Below are positions 36,087-45,582 of a stretch of 45,582 nt of DNA, one piece after another (position 1 is the stretch's first letter; every line of letters begins with the position of its first letter). The notes beneath the pieces were generated by a model. That model ran no database searches, had not been told where the DNA came from, and saw nothing but the letters and a program-made list of their open reading frames with translations. Source of the DNA: Acanthaster planci (taxonomy: Eukaryota > Echinodermata > Asteroidea > Valvatida > Acanthasteridae); NCBI RefSeq assembly GCF_001949145.1, contig NW_019091429.1:476646-522227 (forward strand), written 5' to 3'. Position numbers and translations under genes: made by a program.

Positions 36087-36144
36087 ATTTAGGGCCAATA
36101 CGCTACCTGAAGAAATTATGAGCAGAAGGAACCGAGAGTATAAA
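36087..36144 (+). CDS. Penultimate coding exon of the only well-supported gene
   Basis: This 58-nt exon lies between a polypyrimidine tract plus TTTGCAG acceptor and a GTAAGC donor. Only one frame is open (one base completing a codon, then 19 codons: F-R-A-N-T-L-P-E-E-I-M-S-R-R-N-R-E-Y-K). It ends in phase 0, which fits the next exon at 38332. The segment is basic and probably helical or cytosolic. The preceding exon must end in phase 2 and is not identified; it may lie in the N gap, in the long upstream intron, or before the window. With the next exon, R-R-x-R-E-Y-x-x-V-V-x-x-L-V-x-R spans the splice junction. Confidence 0.75.
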
Positions 36145-38331
36145 GTAAGCTGTTTATTCTTAAACAAAATTCGGTATTTGATTGAAAGTTAGTGAGAAAA
36201 ATGCAAGGTGTTTTTATTTTAAGTTTTGATTGGCATTTCATGAGGACAGTGACATGCATGTAGATACTGTGTGATGAGCAACTTTTTTCCTGGAGGCACA
36301 TGAAGAAAGCAAAATTTTCGAGTTAGCCCCCTCCCCCAAAAGAAACACAGAAACCTCACAAATTATTTGGGAATATTTGCAGTGCTTCAGTAGCAAATGA
36401 CAAATTAAACAAATAGCTAATACATTGCTATATTCCTTACATATCGTGTCACTTCAGCAGAGGCTGCATGATCATTTATTCACTCAGAACCCCAATCTTC
36501 CTATCAAGGCTTTTGGCTAATTACAGGTCTGTTTTATTCATAAGACAATTTCAGAGTAATTGTGCTACAGTTTAAGTTGGTTTCTATCAACCTTGAGTTT
36601 AATTGTATTTTTAATGTTTTGCTAATTAGGCTAATTTTGCACAACCTTGGGCCGAAAGTACATGTACCAGCAAATTACTGGATGCAGTGTGCTGTTGACT
36701 GGATTTCCTTCCCTAACTGACAGGTGCAGTTTACACTGCAGCTTTCCTGTCATTGCAGTCTGTGTTTTATTGCCATATTGATTTCATGTGCATTTATTTT
36801 AAGCATAGAATTTGACCAATTAAAGATTGCCAATTAAAGGAAACAGCAACAAAACATAGTTTCTGAATTTCCCCCTTATTAAGTACACTCCAGACTAAAT
36901 AAAACTAAAATAAAACACGGTCACATGTTCTTTTCATTAACTAAACTAACTTATCCAGGGTATTTTGGAAAAGAAAGAAACAAAATTGGATGTATTATTA
37001 CCAAGTCAATATTTGTTTTGCTATATTTCACTCAGACATACATTTGAGTATTGCCTTTTTTCAGCCAATAAAATATTAGATTTTAGTGATGTTGTGAAAT
37101 TGCAGTAGACAATACCTACATTGTTTTTACTGATATCTTAACACATCATTACAGTGTCCTTACATGTACATTGTCTTGGCAGCCTCCATCAGGTTGAAAG
37201 TCAGTTTTTGACAAAATCAGTGTATAAAGCAAATCTTGTTTTTAATGTACTGTAGCTACAGGTAGGCATTCACATAGTGTTCTTTCAAGAGGACAGTGTT
37301 TTTGTGGTGGTTTCTTTAGACAAATACATCTAGCAGCAATATTTCTTTCAGACTTGCATATACCGGTATTTATTATTGCACATACACGTACAGTGTACTT
37401 TGAGACAACATAAAAATGTAGGACATTGACTGCCTTTGCATTTGGCTCAATGTTTAATTCATTAGTGCATCTCGGCCATGTCTTGCCAATTTTTGTGTAT
37501 GTACAGTGTACATGAATGTATCACTTTTCAGACGTAACATATTGAATTTGGCATTATACATGCATATCAAAGCTTCGTTAAAATTGCTTTGATTGAAACA
37601 GTTATGGGTGTGTTTTAATCGTAAGGAATTTTGGTTGAATTTTATGAGGAACACAGGATGCATAATGTGGCCTTGTCCTTTAAGGCACATGTACATACAG
37701 GATACCAGGTTATTGCTGTATCCCATCCTGCACAGATCACTCAGTAAGAACTCCCACGATATTTATGGACACCATTGTTACAATGTTTTTTACATGGTGA
37801 TGTGAAATGTTGCAATGTTTGCCAGATGCTACATACATTTATGTACAGGTACATGGACATGTAGGTGTAGACATAACAGTGGTCAATTTTGACATAGCAC
37901 AAACCCGATGTCGGCCCATTTATATTACTCAACACTGGATTTTCCTCCGTTTTCAAAGTGGTACCAGTATATTTTCTAGTCAATGAAGTACAAAAACAAC
38001 ATAAACTAAAAATTGCCTAATACGAGGCTAATATGAGCTGACATTTAAGAGACTTTATAATTATAAGTTTTTGTCAGTGTTTGTATGCACACATCATTAA
38101 ATCCATCAAAATTTAAGACCATCCAATCTGAGACATTGCTAAAATGCAAAGTGGAAAGATTTCGTTTGATAGAGCAGTTTTCACCAGAGTTTTACATAGT
38201 TTAGAGCCCCCAATTGAAGAAGCTGATTCATAAACAGGGCTTGAAGCCAGATATTTGAAAGAAACTGGAGAATGGGAGGGAATTGTTCCCCCGATGGACT
38301 GACCATTTGCTATCCACATTTGCTCCTCCAG
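36145..38331 (+). other. Intron, 2187 nt, GT-AG
   Basis: Donor GTAAGC and acceptor TGCTCCTCCAG. The interior is AT-rich with TAATTA homeodomain-type sites at about 36518-36524 and 36621-36640 (GCTAATTAGGCTAAT). ACATGT copies occur near 36658, 37164 and 37690, and CATGGACATGTAG near 37852. No coding content was recognised. Confidence 0.7.
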
Positions 38332-38784
38332 GATGTTGTACAGAAACTTGTTGGTCGACAGACCAATGCAGCCCGTGGATCACCTGACCAGCAACGACGC
38401 CTTCAGCAACGTCACATGCTACAGCAGCTACGACAGCATGTGTCAGAAGCACGCTATGAGACTGGGGAGGCTGTGTCACACATCCAGGAAGAGATGTACA
38501 AGCTGGAAGCCCGTTTTAGCCAGCCTGGTAGCCTGGACAGCGACGAAGGCATTACCATGCCTCAAGCCACAGGGAACCATGCCAGTGTTTCACCGTGTAA
38601 CTCTGCTGCTGCCTCATCAACACCGGACAAGTACCAGAGTGACACACTGCGAGCCATGCAGGACCTCATACTAAAGCGACGAGAAAGTGAGAAAGATGAC
38701 AGTGACCCACATGAGGCTGGGGATGAAGCTATGAAAATGGACAGAGGGTTGGTCCACTCTTCAAAAGACAGTCACATGACCTAA
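38332..38784 (+). CDS. Terminal coding exon; helical, Gln/Arg-rich then acidic C-terminus (possibly TRPC-like)
   Basis: This exon has 150 codons plus TAA, opened by a CTCCTCCAG acceptor in phase 0. Residues 1-67 are strongly helical, with Q-Q-R-R-L-Q-Q-R and L-Q-Q-L-R-Q-H-V, suggesting a coiled coil. Residues 75-100 are Ser/Ala/Pro-rich and likely disordered. Residues 105-120 form a short charged helix (A-M-Q-D-L-I-L-K-R-R). The tail is Asp/Glu-rich. Codon third positions are GC-richer than the flanks, and CAG/CTG codons are frequent, as expected for real coding DNA. The spacing L-V-x-R ... L-x-Q-x-(V/I)-S-x-x-R-(Y/F)-E matches my memory of the C-terminal cytosolic segment of TRPC-type channels, where the L-V-K-R region binds calmodulin/IP3R. 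The aromatic Y-V after K-R is missing, so identity is tentative. A different coiled-coil protein is quite possible. Confidence 0.8.
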   Translation, partial: DVVQKLVGRQTNAARGSPDQQRRLQQRHMLQQLRQHVSEARYETGEAVSHIQEEMYKLEARFSQPGSLDSDEGITMPQATGNHASVSPCNSAAASSTPDKYQSDTLRAMQDLILKRRESEKDDSDPHEAGDEAMKMDRGLVHSSKDSHMT

Positions 38785-41700
38785 GACAGAGGACTCGCTT
38801 CGAAATTGAGTACTATCGTATTGTGTATATTATGAAAAAGTTAAGGCCACTTTTGCAGAATAGCCTTTTAAATTTTCTTTTTTTTTTTGGCCTTACTTTT
38901 CCAAGTCTTTGGGGAGCTCTGTGGTACAGTCAAATTTGTTTAGGGGTGGTGGTATTCAAAATTAGTTTAATTGTTTTTTAAGGAATGTTCCATCCTACTC
39001 AAAGAAATTATTTATGCACCCAAAAATAGTTTAAAATTCCCATTAGAAGTGGAAAGCAATACAATGATAATGCTGACTTTTAATCCCTCTCTCAGCTGTC
39101 AAATTTGAAATTATAGGGCAGAGAAATATTAAACCTTTAGGTGATCATGGCATTAAATTGTCAATTGTAATGAGTAAATCCTTGTTCAGTTGAACTGAAA
39201 GTATGCAAATGTGGTAATGATTGATTTATAAGATATACTCACCCTGTACATCAAGCTATTGCTGGACAGGCAGGATGTGGCTGGGGAGGCTGTTAACTGA
39301 GATAAGAAGGACAAATAATGGTGTGAAAGATTTGGACAAGTCCTCCAGTCAAATGAATGAATTAGCCACGCAGAATCAACAATTTACCTGGAAATAATTT
39401 ACCCAAATAAAGTTGAATGCCACTGCCTTAGGCCCTGCATTTTACAGGTCACAAAATGTCATGTTCACAATTTGTCTTGCTCTGTTGATCATGGTAATGG
39501 GTTTATCGTGCCGCATCCTAACCCTGTGGGAATTTGAGCTGATCTGAAATGATAATGGAATATCATGTGCAGTTACTGTAAACATACTCTGCTTCATAAT
39601 TTGGTGATACGCAGGATGCAGTTTAGGCTGGGAATTCACGGAAGAGAATTGATTTGGGAAAAAAACCTGCAGAGAAGTGACAGCATGACACACAAACCAA
39701 ACCCCACTCCCTCTCCCCATTGCTCCAACAATCTCACATTCTTTGAGAGGATGATGTACACATTGCTCAGGTTACATGAATTATTCATGTAGGCACATGA
39801 TCTGACCAAGTTGATGCACCTCTCAGATTTGAATAATAATGGATGAAAAAGGATCTCCTCTGAGCTAGATTCCACCATGGTCAAGACACTTGAGCCTGAA
39901 GCTAAGAAGAGTGCCAAGGTTTGGTTGATGAGTGGAATTGTGCAATGGGAGATGGTACTTTTTTAAATACTTGAGCTTTCATTAGCACTCTATGCTCAGT
40001 GCTGTCCAAGAACATTCAAGAAGAAAAATGCCAAATTTATCTCAGTCTTTTTTGTCTCAAACCTGTGACCAATGTTTTAGCAGTGATGATATTCTTTACA
40101 AGCAGTAGGCCTCCTTGATAATCTTTGAAACTGATTGTTTTGGACTTTTGTTTACTTGTTTCATTTTTAATATCAGAAGAACTCTCAAAAGACTTACATA
40201 TGGAACTGATTTATGCCATTGTCGGTGTCAGGAATTATTGATCGTTTAGGTGAATTGCACATGGTTTAAATAACCTTCATGTACAGCTCAAGTCCAGATT
40301 GCACGTCCTTGTGTTACAGTTTTTTGGGCAGGAATTTTTTTAATACATCTGTTCATTGCTTGTCACTTCAGTATGTATGATCGTTACATACACTTCATAA
40401 AAGTGTAAAAAATAATGCTGACTTTGCAACTGCCAGTTTCAGTTAATGTATTGTCTGGTTTGTGAATCTTGGCATTTTGATGCCAATTATAAAAGAAAAT
40501 AGCGGCCACTCTTTCACGATGGCGCGTCTGTATTGTGCAATATAGAAAATGTGCCCCCAAAGTTTAAAAGCATATACCCACAAAGAAGTTTACTGGATTT
40601 TAATTCCTAGAATGTGTAGTCTCTAGGCTGAGACCCTCAGCAACAGAAACAACATAAAATAGTATAAAATGCAGCCAGACTGTGGAATATTTTCATATTT
40701 TGCAAAATCCCAGGATGATGTGGAAGACTAAGCCTGAGCCTGAATTTGAAAATAGTCCTAGATTTTGTTTGGATCCGACAGATTATTTTGTTATTTCAAA
40801 ATGTCTTTAGAATACAAAAAGAAAAGGCCTTAATAGTTCACTTGTTTTGTTTTCACACTTTGTTTGAATCATTTACAGGGTTAATATAATATATTTCAAA
40901 CTATTTATCATTCAATATTAATGTATTTTAACATTCTATCATGTACATAAAATGTATTTATTGACAAAGTTTGTTTATATGCACACAGTACTACTATGGT
41001 TTAATTCATGTATAAAGGAGGTGGGATAGTTCTGCCTGGTTCTTTGACTTGTAAAATATTTACTGGATATAATATGAGAATATTTAATATTTTGATACAC
41101 CGTACATTTGAACAGTTATACACATACGCATAGTTTCCCATATGGCTATATTCCTATATGAAGCTTTATACGTGCATGTATGGATATGCATACTATTCAG
41201 CATTTTACAGTAGTGTTTCTAATTAATCTAGTCAAGATTATAAGATAAATATGTAATGTACATGTACTTGTAGCAGTTCAAGCTCAGTATTTCTGGAGAT
41301 TAGATTTCCTGGTCAGAAAATGTAGTCAATCATACCTTTTACCTTTTCCCTTTTCCACAAGTGTTTATAGTCTGAATGTGTATTAATATAATGTGAACAG
41401 TCTTTGCAATCCATCCCCCTCAAAATCAGGCAATACTAAAGTTGTCCATTTGCAGTGCAGACTCTGATCTTGAATTTTCATTGTCACTATTGTTATGTTG
41501 AGATATTTTTAGAAGTTGATATTTCATCATGCAGGCTGGCAGTTCTCATTCTTCAAGAATGCATTTTCTGGGGGCAGCTTGCATTTCTAACCAACTTTGT
41601 AATAAATTCTCAGTGTTGGTGCCTTGTATACCTGAAGGCAGTCAGAGAGCATGGAAGTGGGTTAGGGTTGCGGGATCCATTCTTTCGGTCCCTGGGGGCA

Positions 41701-43530
41701 TCTCTTAGGTCGTGACAGTAAAGGGTTAGCTTATAAGCTATGTCAGCACTTTGGATGCATTTCAAGTGGAACCGCTACATCCTCACATTGGGGCCCGTTT
41801 GTAAGCTTCAGATTTGATAGTTTAAACACACAATTTCCCATGCCCAGGGGCTCATTAGTCAGAAAATGAAAAAGGGCTTTGTTCATCCAAACATTTTATG
41901 CAGTAATTGGACAGTTCATCACAAATCCTGGGACTATTGAACTTTCAAACTAATGCAGTGAACCATCAAACCCTCAGGTTGCTGCCATAAATTGGTCAAT
42001 TCCTCAATCTACACTCCATGCCATGCATGCAACAAAGTTCCTGTCAAATGTGGGGTTTTTCTTTTGTATTCAGGCAAATAAATTTGCCACAGATGTGTCA
42101 GCCATAGTAGCTTTGTCACCATATTCATTTATGTGATGGGTAATTTATTCTGGGTAACATTCTGAATCTTAATGTTGTAGTTTAGTGTTAAACATTTGTT
42201 TACTTGAATGCGGTTTGCACTGTCTTTCGGTGCTCGATAGAAAGCCTTAAATATTTTGGCACATATTGTTTTTTGTTCAGTTATGAGTAATTTAGCTTCA
42301 AAATGTAGTCAGAGGTTGAAGTTGGTATGTCAACTCAATTTTTGTCTTGATAAAAATTTGTAATGACATGCAAACAAAAAAATTTCAAATATAGGAAATA
42401 TCAAATGATTATTTTAAATTTGAAAGCTCTTGTACTGAAGAAGTGATTTTGTTTCTTTATGGACTTACACAAAAAGTTATGTTCATGGGTCATTCAGTTG
42501 GACGGCATTATAAATCAGTTTAAGCATTTTGCTCGCAAACTTGTCAAACAGGATGGCTGTGTTGTTTATTATTTCTTTAAATTGTAGTTTTATGGTGACT
42601 AATTGAAACATTTAGGTCTAGAAATATCCCAAAGGATCCTGCCTCTTCTGCCGTCATTTATATTGTATGTTTCAAGCAGAAACTTGCATTCATTTCTTAT
42701 AAATATATTTTTTCAAATTTGGGTGTAAGAATGGAATTTACATGGTTTCCCAGTTTGGTTGATATTCATTGTGATATTTTTGGACTTCTGTAAAAACAGT
42801 GTAATTTCACAAATCTTGAAAGTGTGGTTCCAGTTTCAAAACATTATCATTTTGTTAAACATCGCAATTGAACATTGAACATTAGTAGAATCAAATTTTT
42901 AAAAATTGATGAGAATTCTGAAATAAAATGACACATTTTTTGTTCTGAAAATAATTATTGTCAGTTTAGTGGGCATGAGTTCCCTTGCCATTTTCCTTTC
43001 AATAAGGATTATCTTTTGTTGGACTGAAAATATGGAAATCAATTCCCCATCCTTAAGATGACCCTTCTCATAGTTCCCCTCATCAAAAGGTGGGTGTCTT
43101 CTCTTAAAAAACCTCCCAGAACTTTAGATACCTTGGCTCAAGTTGTCTTATTTTTCGTTTTGAGTTGAATTCTGTTTCACCACTAGCCTTGATTGGACTG
43201 AAATATATAGTCAAGGGATTTATTTAAAGAATCAGCAGGCCGAAGTTGTTTTGACCCGGCATTGTTACTTGAGTCAGGGGTGGATTCCCCCCCCCCAAAA
43301 AAAATGAGCCAAACATATGTTTAAAAAATAATGGAAGGCAAATACTTCAGTCTATTCCATCTGCCTAACCTTCAAAAAGCATGTAAAAAGCCTCAAACAG
43401 TAGCTTCACCCCTCAGAAAGGCAATATAAAGATTACATGAATAAATTTCAAACTTTTTAGACCCCCCCTAAAAAAACTATTTTACCCCCTTCCTCCCAAA
43501 AGGTTAGGCTGGGAATTAATGGTTCTGTGT
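38785..43530 (+). other. Probable 3' UTR and downstream DNA
   Basis: AT-rich DNA after the stop codon has no further exon recognised. An AATAAA at 39406-39411 gives a 3' UTR of about 0.6 kb. Further AATAAA copies lie at about 42076 and 42922. Apart from one run near 41258-41267 the ACATGT motif is nearly absent over about 4.7 kb, unlike the upstream introns, which would fit a long 3' UTR or a constrained region. C- and A-homopolymers mark 43270-43500. Confidence 0.4.
39406..39411 (+). terminator. Candidate poly(A) signal AATAAA
   Basis: This canonical hexamer lies about 620 nt after the stop codon of the terminal exon. Others downstream (42076, 42922) could be used instead or as well. Confidence 0.35.
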
Positions 43531-43531
43531 G

Positions 43532-43692
43532 CAGGGGTGTGAAAATTCTGCTTTTAGCCGATTTCAGCTTTTCTAGTTTAGATGTTGAGCCTGAATCTCA
43601 GCTTTTTCGTACACGTGGTCTGAAACTTTAATATTTCAGATATATGCTGGCTGGTAAGCTTTTATTTTAACTGGCCACTCACACACCCCTTG
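43532..43692. mobile_element. Short TIR element, hAT-like tips (candidate)
   Basis: CAGGGGTGTGA at the left tip mirrors TCACACACCCCTTG at the right tip (one small indel), enclosing about 135 bp. The CAGGGG-type tip is typical of hAT-superfamily elements. The flanking 8 bp on each side do not match, so no target-site duplication supports it. Interior motifs GCTTTT and AAGCTTTTA are also inverted. Confidence 0.45.
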
Positions 43693-43762
43693 CTTTGAGC
43701 ATAATAAACGAAGAAAGCGATCAACTTCAATGCTTTTTCCTAGCAGAAATGGAATTATTAAT

Positions 43763-43780
43763 TCTACAGGGGGCGCCCTG
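43763..43780 (+). promoter_or_regulatory. CTCF-like motif
   Basis: TCTACAGGGGGCGCCCTG contains CAGGGGGCGC, the core of the bilaterian CTCF zinc-finger motif. It sits between the gene end and a CpG-richer stretch (43780-44720), a plausible boundary position. This is a single match and occupancy is unknown. Confidence 0.3.
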
Positions 43781-44536
43781 TACAAATGATGAATTTCGTC
43801 ACCGCATCATATCGCGTCACGGCTTCATGCATTAAAATATCGGGCACATGCTCCAGTCACTTGGTGTACTCTGAAAACCTCTGGCTCTGGAACTCACCGT
43901 TTTTGTGTTCTTTTTCAGGTAAAGTTATGAAAAGATTTTGCATAATTAGAAACGGTAAACATTAAGAGGAAATTTTATTTAAAACATACTGGGTGTATTA
44001 CCATTGTTGTCAAGGAATGACACTATTAGTAAAAAAAAAAAAAACGAGTGCAAAGCGTCAGTCTTGTCAGTTCGCCCCATCACGCCACGTGTATTTTTAT
44101 ACCATGTCCACTGAAAGAAGCGTGGAGTATCCCAAGTCTTGCCCCGAAATCATATCGAGGCCTTGCCTCCACATAAAATACATGCACTTATTCAGGCTTA
44201 TCTGTGTGTGCCCTTAATGAAATCCCTTGCCATTAGCCCTAACATTGGCAATCCTATGTAGGGCCTACACTAGCCCCACTAGTGTGGCACGGACTCTCAC
44301 TCCCGATCCATCCTTAGCCACATATCCGTATGCGCAATTTCGTGTCAGCGTACTGAACACTTTTGGTGCACCCACTTATCATCGTGGGCACAATTTCTTT
44401 TGCTCATGAACATGATCCTTGACCTTTCCGTTTTCTAAAAACCATTTATTGAATGATTTCACTCACGTTATTCAGGTATTTTCCAGTCTTTTTGCCTTTA
44501 TCCGTTCACTCTATCGGGCTCGCTCTCACAGTTGCC
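43781..44536. other. Non-coding, CpG-richer stretch
   Basis: CpG is commoner here than in the preceding 5 kb (CGTCACCGCATCATATCGCGTCACGG near 43798-43822). A poly-A run lies at about 44031-44044. No exon was recognised. It could be the outer part of a repeat or a distant promoter. Confidence 0.4.
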
Positions 44537-44742
44537 ATCTTTAAAATAAGGTCGTTGAACATTACATCACTTGACCCCTAATCTTCTCGACGGCTGTTCC
44601 GTGTCAAGACATCTAAACTGCTGCCAAAGTTTTGGCCCATTGGTACATGTAGTCCGCGTATTAGACATGTCTTTACATGGAACAGCCGTCGAGACGATGA
44701 GGGGTCAAGTGACGTAATGTTCAACGACCTTAGTTTAAACAT
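44537..44742. repeat. Long inverted repeat, 70-bp arms, 54-bp loop
   Basis: The left arm 44543-44612 and right arm 44667-44736 are reverse complements with 6 mismatches in 70 positions and no gaps (shared GGTCGTTGAACATTAC, TCACTTGACCCCT, CTCGACGGCTGTTCC). Weaker pairing extends outwards to about 44537/44742. The unit can fold into a single long hairpin. A foldback MITE is the simplest explanation; a hairpin-RNA source is an alternative. Confidence 0.9.
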
Positions 44743-45582
44743 AGCTTTGTTTTGAGTACCAAGAAAGAAAAGGGCCAAGACCATGCCGTTTTCAAAAAAA
44801 GTGCAAATACTTCCTGATCAGCGTCTGAGAGTCGTGTGGTTCACATGTGTACTTGTGAAGACAAGCTGCGACTAAATGGTTCACTATGGCTGCGATCGAT
44901 ACACAAGACATGGAAATTGGCTACAGCCACTTTCCGTACATGTGTGTGCAATTCTTAGTCGTGCTGATTGAAATTGCAGTTGGCTGCAGCACGCTGGGGT
45001 CACACTGACCAATCACAGGGCTCCTCATTATTTATGCCCAAAATGAAGGAAGACAAGCACAAACACGACCGACTAACGACTTGATTTGAAGTCTAACAAA
45101 AGGTGTGCACAAAATTCAATAAAAGTGTAGGGACTTCTGGTATTATCCAGCAAAGCGTGGCAAATATCGCTAGCAATTGTTCCTTTTGAAAAGTAATATC
45201 AAGTACTTTTTTGAAGGTTTTTTAAAATAAGGCTGTTGCAATATGAGAGTTGATAACGGTGATTAACCATCATGATCTTTTGGGCCTTAACATAAAACCG
45301 GAAAGATCACATATCTTTCAGATTTATTGACATTTTGAAATGGCACATTGTAAGGGGATTCATCGCTCGATAACCAGACAGAGCTCCAGCGTGACCATAA
45401 ACTACAACGTCCCAAAACGAGCCAGTGATTTCTTCACCAAAAAAAGTTGAAAAAAACGCACTTACATATACATGTATGATTACAGAGGACTCCAAAAATA
45501 CTACATGTACATGTGAAAGTTTCCTGCTGCTTGATGTGAGGCAAATTGAAGTAGGCTTTCCTGAAGCTGAGGGTGTTGCAAA
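44743..45582. other. Non-coding stretch with a CCAAT box
   Basis: GACCAATCAC (CCAAT at 45009-45013) is followed by ATTATTTATG at about 45027. This could be a promoter or part of a repeat, since no gene start follows within the window: the next ATG frame at about 45041 stops after about 13 codons. ACATGT runs lie near 45469 and 45500. Confidence 0.35.

Noticed and set aside
38333-38674. Second open frame overlapping the terminal exon
   Set aside because: It is a frame-shifted shadow of the supported exon; only the phase-0 frame agrees with the upstream exon and splice sites.
45307-45495. 62-codon minus-strand frame with a fairly protein-like middle
   Set aside because: No recognisable domain or splice sites, and it includes ACATGT repeat at its start.

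Overview
The window looks like an intron-rich, AT-rich eukaryotic nuclear scaffold, most likely from a marine invertebrate. It has very long non-coding stretches, GT/AG splice signals, several families of cut-and-paste transposon remnants, a LINE-like 3' end, a minisatellite and an assembly gap (727 N, 34396-35122). No bacterial-type gene density, rRNA, tRNA or CRISPR array is visible. The palindromic hexamer ACATGT, in (GTACAT)n-like runs, is scattered through most of the window. I have seen this flavour in echinoderm, lancelet and mollusc genomes, but I cannot assign the species from sequence alone.

Only one protein-coding gene is well supported. It is the 3' end of a plus-strand gene, with a penultimate coding exon (36087-36144), a 2.2-kb intron, and a terminal exon (38332-38784, stop TAA). 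The two exons have matching phase (0). The 169 or so visible residues form a charged, Gln/Arg-rich helical segment followed by a Ser/Ala-rich and acidic tail. The spacing of a few residues resembles the C-terminal cytosolic segment of TRPC-type cation channels, but this is a weak call. Everything upstream of 36087 is best read as intron or intergenic DNA. One composite feature, at 27480-27635, could be either a 12-nt microexon or an alternative last exon.

Layout: 1-5030, non-coding with small palindromes and a possible regulatory cluster near 2.7 kb. 5033-7002, adjacent hairpins and two candidate inverted-repeat elements. 7-12 kb, ACATGT-dense DNA. 12.5-12.8 kb, a hairpin MITE. 14735-17085, a dead Tc1/mariner-superfamily element with TIRs longer than 200 bp and a frameshifted transposase relic. 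17.8 kb, a 28-bp tandem repeat. 19.8-20.0 kb, a LINE-like tail. 20956-21544 and 25728-26139, two TTAA-flanked piggyBac-like non-autonomous elements. 22.3-22.6 kb, a CAACCC-rich repeat. 22983-23566, a segmental direct duplication, with a linked fragment recurring at 29.9 kb. 32749-33448, a compound minisatellite. 36-38.8 kb, the gene end. 38.8-43.5 kb, ACATGT-poor AT-rich DNA that may be a long 3' UTR. 43.5-45.6 kb, a short TIR element, a CTCF-like motif and a 70-bp-arm inverted repeat.

I found no convincing new biological system. The best leads are the 27480 composite exon, the long-arm inverted repeats at 44.5 kb and 12.5 kb, the compound minisatellite, and the patchy ACATGT distribution.
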